Origin: Gracilaria gracilis
Lineage: Eukaryota > Rhodophyta > Florideophyceae > Gracilariales > Gracilariaceae
Reading direction: 5' to 3'
DNA: 64,000 nucleotides
Assembly (NCBI GenBank): GCA_030374805.1
Contig: JARGSG010000214.1
Location: 62,001-126,000, forward strand
Positions 20,792 to 29,644 of the stretch are shown here, one piece after another (position 1 is the first letter of the stretch; each line of letters starts with the position of its first letter). The translations under genes were made by a program, and so were the position numbers. The notes under the pieces were generated by a model. It was not told the origin of the DNA, searched no databases, and worked only from the letters and a program-made list of their open reading frames with translations.

Positions 20792-21113
20792 CACAAAGAA
20801 AGCAGCGGCGGGGGTGTGGGGGGGGTGGGAAGGGGGGCGGAGGGGTCGGGCGGTGAAGGAGTAGATTCGACGACGATTCGAAGCAGCTGCGGCTTTACAA
20901 AGCGCAGCGAATCGCGCAGCTCGCAGTCGGTACGACGAATTGTGGTCAGCGTGCATTGATGGCTGCGGCAGCGCGCCGTAGCACACGCCAGCGAGCTCAG
21001 CGCGGCGCGGCGCCACCACGCCCCGCCACGTCGCCACGTCGGCGCGCTGGCAGCCCGCCGTTTCTACTGCCGCGCGCACCGAACGCGCTGCCGCGGGCGC
21101 GCCGCTGACGTGG
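20792..21113. other. upstream region of the transketolase gene
   Basis: Short gap between the double-AAA gene stop and the transketolase start. On the coding strand the ~50 bases nearest the ATG (about 20800-20850) are C/T-rich with runs of C. No further gene. Confidence 0.5.
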
Positions 21114-21805
21114 TCATCTTCTCTCCGCGCTTGCGTTTCGACGACGCGCGCGCAGCGCGTGCGCCAGCTGCCGCACGTGCGCGCCGGACGGCAGCGCGGC
21201 GCCGCCTTCGCGCGCGACGCGCAGCTGCGCCGGCGACGGCGCCACGCGCAGCCGGGCGCACTCGGCGATGAAGATGCGCTCACGCGCGCGCGCGTCGGGC
21301 GCGCGCACGCCGATGTGCACGTCGAGCCGGCCGGGGCGCAGCAGCGCGGCGTCGACGAGCGCGACGTCGCGCGTGGAGGCGAGCAGCAGCAGCGGCGCGG
21401 CGACGGCTTCGGCGCGAGACGCCACGCCGTCCAGCTCGACCAGCAGCGTGCTGAGCAGGCGGTTGAACGCGGCGGCGCTGCTGCTGCTGCTGCTGCTGGC
21501 GGCGGCGGCGGCGCGGCGCGGCGCGACGTTGTCCACGTTCTCCAGCACCAGCACGCTGGGCGCTAGCGTGCGCGCCAGCCAGAAGGCGTGGCTGAGCTTG
21601 CGCTCGCCTTCGCCCACCACGCTGCTTACCACGCTGGTGCTGTCCACCACCAGCGTGTTCACGCCGCCGCTGCGCAGTGCGCGCACCGCGCGCTTGAGCA
21701 GCGCCGTCTTGCCGCAGCCGCTCGCGCCGTGCAGCAGCACGCCGCGGAACGCGCCGATGCGCTGTAGCGCGCGCGCGCTTTGCTGCGCCGCCTCGTTGAC
21801 CGCCG

Positions 21806-21838
<33 letters not shown>

Positions 21839-22781
21839 TGTTGCCGATGCTGCCGAACACAGCGCGCAGGCAGTCGCTGAGATATTTCTCTGCGCCATGC
21901 AGTCCGTACAGCACCGCGTCTTCCTCTTCTGGCAAGTTGCCGCTGCCCAGTTTCCGCGCGTGCATTGTGTCGCGCACCATGTCGCTGTTAGCTGCCAATA
22001 GTGAAGGGCGCACCACGCGCACCGTCTCTCTCAATTCGCGCCACTCTGCCAACTTGTTCGCGCTTTCCTCGCCGTCCGCCATGCGTGCGCGCAGTGAACG
22101 TCCGTCCTCCAGACGCCACAGAAGCGCCATCATGTCCGCCACCATGAAGCCCGCCGTTACGCTCGCCATGTAAACCGCCTCATTTCTGCACTCTTGCTCA
22201 CGCGTGTCCCCTCCACGCACGCGCATCATCCACTCACAACATAGCCGCGCCCTGTCGTCGAACGACAGCGCGCTCAACGCAACCGTGCATCCCAGCTTTC
22301 CTCGCCGAACAAGCAAGCCGTGCACGTCGCCCAGCGCGCAGCAAGTCGTCAGCACCACCACTGAGCGCAACTTTTCTTCGCCCAATTCTTCCAGCGCGTC
22401 GCTCAACGCGCCGATCAGCCTCAAAGCCCACGCCGATTTCACGCGCTTCGGCGCCCAAATGTCCAGCTCGTCAATCACGATCGCCGTGCGTTCCGTGCGC
22501 TGCGCCATGCAGCTGCGGAACACGTGCATGATGGTGTGCTCCACCACGCCGGAATCGTCGTCCGCGAGCTGCTTGAATCCTAGCACGCGCACTTGGTAGC
22601 CGTGGTCCTGCGCAAAGCGTCGGCAGAGCGAGCTCTTTCCGCAGCCGGGAGGGCCGTGGATCACGGCCGCCTTGGGGTACTCATCCGAGTGCAGCACAAA
22701 GTGGCGCAGTTTGTCGTACGCTTGTTGCTGTACGCACGAGATGGACCATTTGACATGCTTTTGTTCTGCGACAGGCTTCAT
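21114..22781 (-). CDS. double-AAA ATPase (AFG2/SPATA5L1-like), second Walker B altered
   Basis: Protein of 555 residues with two AAA modules and no clear N-domain. Module 1: Walker A GPPGCGKS (43-50), intact Walker B AIVIDELD (100-107), but a degenerate arginine-finger region (LVRRGKLG). Module 2: Walker A GASGCGKT (352-359), a [13 protein letters not shown] pore or sensor region, Walker B read as LVLENVD (411-417), where the usual DE is EN, and an intact LLRPGRLD finger motif. Poly-Ser inserts come from CTG/GCT repeats at ~316-325 and ~429-435. The order resembles the Cdc48-type AFG2 group (ribosome biogenesis) or PEX1/PEX6; I favour SPATA5L1-like but weakly. The ATG at 22779-22781 is preferred; the region upstream contains tandem 14-bp repeats that would not keep frame. 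Confidence 0.72.
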
Positions 22782-23422
22782 TGGTGCAGCTGTTTTCACA
22801 AATTGCAAAGCGTGTTCGTAAAAGCGTGTTCGTAAAAGCGTGTTCGTATGCACTTGCCGAGCGGTGTGATTGCACGCACACTCATCGTTCGCGGGTAGTA
22901 TGCGATACAAACGTGGAGATGGCAGCTTCTTGCATTGGAGCTAATGGCTCCGACAAGATGATGTCTGGCGGAGTGCTCTTCAACGGGAGCGCACACGGAA
23001 GCCGTGCAACCGCGAGGCGCGCAGCTGCTTCTTTGCTAACGGCGGCGGCACCTGAGCCGATGCTAATGGCGAGAGCCCCCCCAGTCGGGGAACAAGGAGC
23101 AAATCGATTTGCAACACGTTGCCACGTGCGATGTTGTTCCCATGTGTGATGATCATCATCATCACTTCAACAAGTCCGGTTCCGTTTATCCCGAGCGGTA
23201 TCAAAAGCTGCAAACACTACATCGTTTACTGCTCCTTTGTCAGATGGTAGTGAACAGTCACCATCATCTATGCTTTAACTATCACAGCTGATTGACGTAT
23301 CCGTGATCCAGTTCTCGTCGATATATAAGTGCATACATATATCGTCCTTCCACTATAATAACATCATGTCGCGAATAAAAGCCCAGCCAAAAAGCTCCTT
23401 GTGGAGCTAACAGCCTTTTAGC
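22782..23422. other. gap upstream of the double-AAA gene
   Basis: Contains three perfect 14-bp repeats (22807-22848), a TATATAAG on the plus strand near 23320 and, near 23390-23411, a hairpin with AAAGCTCC/GGAGCT arms close to the alcohol dehydrogenase stop. No gene is supported. Confidence 0.5.
22807..22848. repeat. three perfect copies of a 14-bp unit
   Basis: AAAGCGTGTTCGTA is repeated three times without change, 26 to 67 bases upstream of the chosen start of the double-AAA gene. Confidence 0.95.
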
Positions 23423-24571
23423 TTACATATCCCAGTGCAGAACAAAACGATATCCACGGTTCTTGCCCTCAAGTAACTGTTCCATAGCTTCATTCACCTT
23501 TTCCATGGGCACATGCTCAGTTTTCCACACACCTGTATCCTTCATAAACTCCATATTCGCTTCTACGAGTTCCATCATTTCCTTAAATCGTTTAGTCCCA
23601 CAAACCACAGAACCAGCAACTTTCTGCTGATGGAAAATAAGTCCTCTCAAATCTCCAGAATACGTGCAGTCATTAGCAAACGGAAGCCCTACCTTGCACA
23701 CCGTCCCACCCATTCGCAACAGCTCTGTCATTGAAGCAACATCCATAAGAGCCGGCGTAGTATCAACAACCAAATCCAGCTTGCCGACTACTCTCTTGCG
23801 ATCTTCCACGTCTTTCATGTGCACGAATTTATGAGCACCGGCTGCCAGAATGCCATCTTTCTTCGAAGCAGTTCCGCTTAACGCCCAAACAATGCAACCT
23901 CTCAATTTGGCCAGCTTCACAGCAGCAGTCCCCAGTCCTCCGATTCCAACCACACCCACATGCTTCCCTGGTGTCACGTAGTCGCACAACGGTTCAAACA
24001 CCGTACCACCGCCACACACCAGCGGGCATGCCATGTCACTCGGCAACCCATCTGGAATCTTGAGGGCAAACCGCTCTTCGATCCTCTGATGACGTGCAAA
24101 ACAGCCGCCGTGCAAATTGTACTGTTTCGGGGAGGAACCCCATATACCGGCGGCCTTCGAAAGGAACAGTCCTTGGTATCCCTCTTCACAAATGTTCTCG
24201 CGACCGACGCAACAGGCGGCACATGTGCTGCACGAATCGCGAATCCAGCTCAGGGCGACCCTGTCGCCCACTTTGAGGTGGCGAACAGAGGAGCCCAGAT
24301 GCGTAACTACGCCAATACCCTCGTGACCCAGTAGCGCCGGGAAATCGGAAATTCCAGTATCGTTATCTCTCATGTGAACGTCAGTATGGCATAGACCACA
24401 CATCAAGATCTTGACTTGCACCATTGTAGCTGTCATGGGCGGTAATGTAACTGGCTGCAGAGTCAGCTTGGCTCCTCGTTCATTGACAACGTAGCCCTCC
24501 GTAGTGAGCGGCTTTTTCGTGTCGACCTTGTCTTCGGTAGTTTGGAGCGTATCGGTTGGACTCGGACTCAT
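23423..24571 (-). CDS. zinc-dependent alcohol dehydrogenase (MDR superfamily), copy 1
   Basis: Protein of 382 residues, with no obvious targeting leader. Catalytic zinc ligands are present: Cys in CGLCHTDVH, His-Glu in LLGHEGIG and a distal Cys in CPLVCGGG. The structural zinc set C-x2-C-x2-C-x7-C is in DSCSTCAACCVGRENIC. The Rossmann motif is VGVVGIGGLGTAAVKLA, followed by a Ser after the second strand (WALSGTASKK), which leans towards NADP(H). It resembles the cinnamyl/yeast-Adh type of alcohol dehydrogenases that interconvert aldehydes and alcohols; the substrate is unknown. A diverged paralogue lies at 55275-56417 on the same strand. The ATG at 24569-24571 is preferred to an upstream TTG. 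Confidence 0.93.
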   Translation of the reverse strand: MSPSPTDTLQTTEDKVDTKKPLTTEGYVVNERGAKLTLQPVTLPPMTATMVQVKILMCGLCHTDVHMRDNDTGISDFPALLGHEGIGVVTHLGSSVRHLKVGDRVALSWIRDSCSTCAACCVGRENICEEGYQGLFLSKAAGIWGSSPKQYNLHGGCFARHQRIEERFALKIPDGLPSDMACPLVCGGGTVFEPLCDYVTPGKHVGVVGIGGLGTAAVKLAKLRGCIVWALSGTASKKDGILAAGAHKFVHMKDVEDRKRVVGKLDLVVDTTPALMDVASMTELLRMGGTVCKVGLPFANDCTYSGDLRGLIFHQQKVAGSVVCGTKRFKEMMELVEANMEFMKDTGVWKTEHVPMEKVNEAMEQLLEGKNRGYRFVLHWDM

Positions 24572-24726
24572 GTTTGAGGGGGGGTAGAACAAGCAAGTGC
24601 GGAAGACTTGGTGGCAGTAGTTCCCGTGAGCAGGAAGAGGGGGGTCGGTGAACGGTTGTGAGACAAGATCTCAGATGTGAACACACTCAGGTAGATGCAG
24701 ATGCAAGCGGCTATTCATGTTCGGTA

Positions 24727-26942
24727 TCCGTCCAACCCTTAAATCGGCAGATATCCTAAAATCGGCAAAGCTGTTCTTCCCCCAGTTTCGACGATTTGGC
24801 ACTAGGAGTAGAGTAGAAGAGTAAACACTACGCATTCTATCTCTCGTATCGCACCAACAGGTATTACGTTAGACAATGTAAAGTCATTTTCAAAAAGCGC
24901 GCGCTTTCAGCTTTCAAACGATGTAGCTTTGAACACCGCGCGTCACCGGAGTCGCCCGCAGCGATGGAAACCGTTCCATCGAGAAAAAATGGACTCACGA
25001 TACGCGGTTTTGCAAACCGCCGTTTACGAGCGTTTTTCGAAACAAACTTCGTGGCATGTGTTATCAAAGGACCATTCGGTCAGTGTGGGTTTACTCCGTC
25101 GAACATTTACATCATGGCATCGACGATATCCAGCTTCCCAACCAGTACACCCCACAGATATTCACCTGCGACTCACTCCTAAAGGCCGTCCTACAGCCTT
25201 AACGGCAGACAAAGAGAACACAATTGCCGAACTGATTCTCTATTACGCGGACAACAATACTCCCCTAACCAGACAAGGCATCCGAGACTTAGTGCAGGAT
25301 TACGTTTCCCTATCACCCCCAGCACAACAGAAAAAAGTGGGATTCAACAACAATCGTCCATCCAACAATTGGGTCACCGCATTCCTCACGCGTAACGACC
25401 TTCAGGTCCAGCATGTGCAGCTCATGGACGACAAACGCGTGAAGGCCGTTACTCCAGAAAACCTTACCGAACACATAGCCAGAATAGAGGCAGCGCTAAT
25501 ACGTTACAACATCAAGGAGCCCCGGCATATCTTCAACACCGATCAATCCGGATCCTCGTTTGATAAAATGAAAGGAAGAAGCCTCCGGAAGGGCGTTGGC
25601 GCATTTGGTGCACGACTGATCCAGAAGGCCCTATCCACGAAAGGAGCACTTGACAGAGTGACAGTTATGTCCGTCGGCGCTGCAGATGGAACTGTATACA
25701 AACCCGCCATCATCTTTCCAGGAAAGCTCACACATTTTCGCCGCGTTAGAGGTGAAGTCCAATCACTCCATTCAGTATTGCCCCCCTGTTACCTTTTTCA
25801 TCGTAACCCACCAGGAGCGGACAGGGAAACTGTATTTCAATGGGCGCGTGGGTTCGTAGAGGAAACGAAGACATTGCGAAAGAATGGTAAGCGCTTACTT
25901 CTCTTGCTGGATGGGTACGGAGCCCGTGTGCAGTACCAGACTTTGAAGCTTTTGAAGGAGAACAGTAAAATTGTCATTGCCCTCCCTGCCCATACATCGC
26001 ACATAACGCAGCCGCTGGATGTAAGCGTTTTCAGTTCTTACAAGTCCCATCTACAGCACGAGCTTCACAAGGCTGCGCGGCAGAAGTTAAAGCTCAACGC
26101 TTTTGATGAAGGCCAATGCATAAGCAACGCATACTCCAATTCACACACTGCCACCAACCTACGCTCAGGATTTCACAAGACGGGTATATGGGACCAGGAG
26201 TTACTGAAGCCAAATCTGGCTCCGCTGCAGAAGTACATGGTAGAAACGAATGGAAAAAGAGTAAGTCCGGTGACGGTGAAGGAGTTAATGGAGTGTTTCA
26301 GGAGGCGTCATCGTACATTGCTTCGAGACGCCCTCGTGGAGGAGGAAGGACATGTGCGAATTAATACGACAGCAGGTGCACACTTGACTTCCGACGCGGT
26401 GTTGGCAGCCGTTAAGCAACGCGCAGTTGCTCGGCACGCGAAACAGAGAGCCGCGGAGGCCCGACAGCTGGCGGTGGCGTATAAAGAGCCAAAGGCGGAC
26501 ATAATGCGCCTTATTCAGCTAGCGCTACAACGAGACGTCCGACGCCATCGCCTTGCAAAGTCTAGGAAGGCCCGCAGAGAGGCTAGACGAGCGAGAGCGC
26601 GTGTGAGAAAGTTGATGGGGGTTTTGGGAGGCGAGGTAAACGCACATGGGTGTTCAAGCGTTTGAAATCCGTGAACGGATATCTCGATTGCAACGCGCAT
26701 ATTTCTTGTTCAATTTAATGAATCATTGTTTTTGAGCTCTGTGAAGCAGTTGCTTGTAGAAAGAGTAGCGCGCTCCGTAAAGACTGTCGTGTTTTCTCCT
26801 CAGGACGGGTGATCGGAGAATGTCTTGGCTGCCTGTGGGCAGAGTTTGGAGGCGATCGAGAAAACTGAGCCTGAGATAGAGCCAGTTTACTGAAGATAGT
26901 CCCCGAAATTTTGGTCCCTTGTCGGTTTAAGGGTTGGACATA
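24727..26942 (+). mobile_element. pogo/Tigger-type DNA transposon with terminal inverted repeats
   Basis: The transposase gene is framed by inverted repeats: GTCCAACCCTTAAATCGGCA from 24730 on the left, and on the right the complement of TGTCGGTTTAAGGGTTGGAC ending at 26939. Beyond ~20 bases similarity drops. A TA dinucleotide flanks each side (24725-24726 and 26943-26944), as expected for the TA target duplication of the Tc1/mariner-pogo superfamily; exact ends are uncertain by a few bases. Near the left end AAATCGGCA recurs 21 bases inside, a possible transposase-binding repeat. Total length is about 2.2 kb. With an open frame and both ends present the copy looks recent and possibly still mobile. 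Confidence 0.85.
24989..26665 (+). CDS. pogo/Tigger-like DDE transposase
   Basis: Protein of 558 residues, unbroken. The N-terminal ~100 residues hold a helix-turn-helix-like DNA-binding part (LLRRTFTSWHRRYP, then PTALTADKENTIAELILYYA). A CENP-B/Tc5-like second HTH follows (NWVTAFLTRNDLQVQ). The DDE_1 catalytic core shows IFNTDQSG (D185), LLLLLDGYGAR (D308) and HITQPLDVSVF (D344); the last pair are 36 residues apart. The C-terminal ~120 residues are basic and Arg/Ala-rich. The enzyme would cut and paste the surrounding element in the nucleus. The ATG at 24989 is the first in frame; a TTG lies 20 codons upstream. Confidence 0.93.
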   Translation: MDSRYAVLQTAVYERFSKQTSWHVLSKDHSVSVGLLRRTFTSWHRRYPASQPVHPTDIHLRLTPKGRPTALTADKENTIAELILYYADNNTPLTRQGIRDLVQDYVSLSPPAQQKKVGFNNNRPSNNWVTAFLTRNDLQVQHVQLMDDKRVKAVTPENLTEHIARIEAALIRYNIKEPRHIFNTDQSGSSFDKMKGRSLRKGVGAFGARLIQKALSTKGALDRVTVMSVGAADGTVYKPAIIFPGKLTHFRRVRGEVQSLHSVLPPCYLFHRNPPGADRETVFQWARGFVEETKTLRKNGKRLLLLLDGYGARVQYQTLKLLKENSKIVIALPAHTSHITQPLDVSVFSSYKSHLQHELHKAARQKLKLNAFDEGQCISNAYSNSHTATNLRSGFHKTGIWDQELLKPNLAPLQKYMVETNGKRVSPVTVKELMECFRRRHRTLLRDALVEEEGHVRINTTAGAHLTSDAVLAAVKQRAVARHAKQRAAEARQLAVAYKEPKADIMRLIQLALQRDVRRHRLAKSRKARREARRARARVRKLMGVLGGEVNAHGCSSV

Positions 26943-27095
26943 TATCGACGACAGCTCAGAGAATGTGATTATGGCCTCACGAGGTCACGTCCACTTCGCA
27001 TCTACGCACCGATCCAGAGATATAGTACGGACCAATTATGGCGCGGCAAGTTAAAACCGTGCAACATCATGATGGGAAATGGCACCGGTGTTAAC

Positions 27096-27809
27096 CAGGC
27101 CCGTATTTCTGACTGACCAGACTATGGAAGAAACACATGACTGGATAGATATAGCTCTACTGGCGTAGTCTAAACAAGCGTGAATGAACGCGTGAAAGCC
27201 TGACTTCATCGTTATGAGTACGTTAGAAGTCAAAGTGTACAGTAACATTATTAGCACACTTTATACTGTATGACACAGTAAAGCACCCGAAAATAACGTA
27301 AATACTTAAAAGTGACTACTTTTTGACTTATTCAATTTGAACTTTGACTGATTACCGCCAAAAATGCTTGACTGATTGACTTTGAACCAGGAAAATAAGT
27401 ATCTAGTGTCTATTGGACAAGTGACCTCATATGAGGTCAAATGACCTCATATGAGGTCAGTTTTCAAGGCAAGTTTTTTCAGTAAATATTTTTGCTTTTC
27501 TGTGGAAGTGTTTTTCCTTTCATCCTCTACCCTCTCATCTTTGATGGCGGTAACGAAGGAAGTCGATTCTACGTAAACAGAGATCGTCGTCCTTCACTTC
27601 TCACCCATCCGTCTACTAAAAACTTCTATCGCAATGCGATGGATGTTGTTTGAAGACTTTTCAAATCTCAAAATTTGAAAAGTCTGTGCAAATATGGCTA
27701 AAAGCTATTTTTTGATTATTTTATGTCGGCCTCATATGAGGTCAATTTGGCCTCATATGAGGTCAGCACACTGGTCCGATAGACACTAGTAGTCAGAAAT
27801 ACGCCCCTG
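27096..27809. mobile_element. putative non-autonomous hAT-like element (MITE)
   Basis: The ends are inverted relative to each other: CAGGCCCGTATTTCTGACT at 27096-27114 and, on the complement, CAGGGGCGTATTTCTGACT ending at 27809. A CAGG start is typical of hAT elements. Inside, CTAGTGTCTATTGGAC (27403-27418) is inverted against CTAGTGTCTATCGGAC (27772-27787), each followed by paired CCTCATATGAGG palindromes. There is no coding frame. Flanking 8-mers (GTGTTAAC and GTGCCAGT) match at only four of eight positions, so a target duplication is not convincing. Family is tentative. Confidence 0.5.
27422..27762. repeat. four copies of the palindrome CCTCATATGAGG in two inverted pairs
   Basis: Left pair: two perfect 18-bp palindromes TGACCTCATATGAGGTCA at 27422-27439 and 27442-27459. 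Right pair: cores at 27730-27741 and 27751-27762, slightly changed at the margins. Centres are 20 and 21 bases apart, about two helical turns, which would put bound proteins on the same face. Confidence 0.93.
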
Positions 27810-28121
27810 GTGCCAGTTGCACTTGCAACAACCGGTGAGCCATCCGATGCGTGAATGCTTTTTGGGCCATTCGTTTCTCTGTTCTCCACCACGAATGGAG
27901 TGAACCGGCATGATGGCGGCGGCCATAATTCCACCGTCCACCTGCTCATGATTGATTGACGAGCACTCTTTTACACGAATAAGCAACTGAGCCCTCTTAA
28001 CTCTGCCTGCCAGTCTGGCGATCAAGGCAAACGCTAACTTCAACAAACTCCATTGTTCCCAAGACTTCTTTCTCCTCACACCAACTGCATTCGAGTCTAA
28101 TCTGTCTCAGATATACGCAAT

Positions 28122-28787
28122 ATGCTCGCTTCAACAGTTTATATCGCACGACATGGCGAGAGAATCGATCACATTGACAAAACATGGAAGGAAACCGCCG
28201 AGCGACCACACGATCCGTTTCTCACCGAAAGAGGAATTCAACAAGCTCACTTCCTTGGAAAGCATCTCGCTACCAAAGACCTGACACACATTTTTGTAAG
28301 CCCATTCTACCGAACCGTGCAAACCGCAAACGAAGTATCAAAAGTCACAGGGTTGCCAATCAAGCTTGAGCCGGGTCTCAGTGAATGGTTGCATCCAGGA
28401 TGGTTTCCAAAGAAACCAACTATGGTGCCTGTGACAGCTCTTAAGAAAGAGTTTCCTTCCATCGACGTTACGCACGAACCCGTTGTTTTTCCCGATTATC
28501 CTGAAACGAGAGAGCGCGTCATTCAGAGATCAAGGCAGATTGCGCAACGTTTAGCGGCCAAGTTCTCGGGCAACTTATTACTCGTGGCACATGGTATGAC
28601 TTGCGAGTTCACTGCTCGTGGTATTACTGATGCTGGACCGCGTCCGTACATTTCCTACTGTTCTTTGCAAACGTGTGTTGTCAATGAAGAGAAGGACAAG
28701 TATCTTGTTCACGGCCCAGATGAAGCTGATGTTAGCTTCATGCCGGAAACCATCCGCCCTGAGGTCAAGACTGGTGTTTATCAGTAG
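28122..28787 (+). CDS. histidine phosphatase superfamily (phosphoglycerate mutase-like) protein
   Basis: Protein of 221 residues, a complete single domain. The catalytic motif is ARHGERID with His11 and the adjacent Arg10; the second phosphate pocket has SPFYRTVQTA (Arg64), a candidate acid Glu88 in GLSEWL, and VAHGMT (His157). The long loop LHPGWFPKKPTMVPV recalls the UBASH3/TFIIIC-tau55 and plant stand-alone phosphatase group rather than glycolytic mutases. The substrate is unknown. No targeting leader is visible, so it is probably cytosolic. The ATG follows a short gap with no other open start. Confidence 0.92.
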   Translation: MLASTVYIARHGERIDHIDKTWKETAERPHDPFLTERGIQQAHFLGKHLATKDLTHIFVSPFYRTVQTANEVSKVTGLPIKLEPGLSEWLHPGWFPKKPTMVPVTALKKEFPSIDVTHEPVVFPDYPETRERVIQRSRQIAQRLAAKFSGNLLLVAHGMTCEFTARGITDAGPRPYISYCSLQTCVVNEEKDKYLVHGPDEADVSFMPETIRPEVKTGVYQ

Positions 28788-29644
28788 ATCCCGGAACAGC
28801 AGTGAGGGCACATGCGAAGGATAGCCCTTATGGTCGCTGATTCACTAACCTACTGCGTTTTGTATATAGAGAGCATATTGTATATGTACGTAGTGGATTA
28901 CAAGTCTAGACTGCTTCCCAGAGGTAATGCCTTGCGTGAACGTGCTGTCAGCGAGGAATTTGCGCCTTAGCACGAATGGAAAGTGTCGGCTTAAGGTCGA
29001 AGCATGAGCATGAGTCCGTGAACCGCTTTTGAACCAGGAATGGGACAAGGAGAAGAGCTATGAGGAGCCAAACATCAATTTAGCATGATGTCCACTTATC
29101 TCGGTAGGTGTTTCTTGCCTGTTCATGGGCTGTAGAGTATAAACCCCCCTTCCAAACTCGAGATCGAGCGTGCTTATTTGCAGAGTAAAGTTAGATGAGC
29201 AGAGCTAGCCCTTTAGCGAGGGTTCCGTGTGTGTATACCGTGTTTCTCCACTACCAAAAAGCTTCTGATCCGCTGCGGTCTTCATCTGGGAGGCAGCTTT
29301 TGACAGAATTTGCGACGAGAGTCATGATCAATTTTTGACCTATGCAAGCCTGACACCAATTCCTAAAAGTATACGAAGGTAGACAGCTTCTCTGACATTT
29401 ACCGAAGGCAGAGCTTTCTGAAATCTACATTCATGGAGAGACTGAGACAGCCATCCCAACTTTCGCATGGTTTTCGAAGAGATGGTCGAATCGCCGTGAC
29501 CTGTATCTACAAGGTGATTGTTTGGCTTTCGCAATGCAAAAAAGGCTGAGAAAAAGTTTCCAACCACCCGAAGTAGAAACCAAGCTCGTGATACACAGCG
29601 ATTAAGACAACAGCTAGTTAAGCATCCTCCTGCTTCACGCGCCT
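28788..29644. other. gap, nothing firm
   Basis: About 860 bases between two plus-strand genes. A TATAAACC at about 29134 is a possible promoter element but lies ~500 bases before the next ATG. Short frames show no domain. Confidence 0.45.

Larger units (their letters stand above)
26943..28121. other. gap holding a short non-autonomous element
   Basis: No gene is seen between the transposon and the histidine phosphatase. Most of the stretch is the palindrome-bearing element described separately (27096-27809). The remaining ~310 bases before 28122 should hold the phosphatase promoter. Confidence 0.5.
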
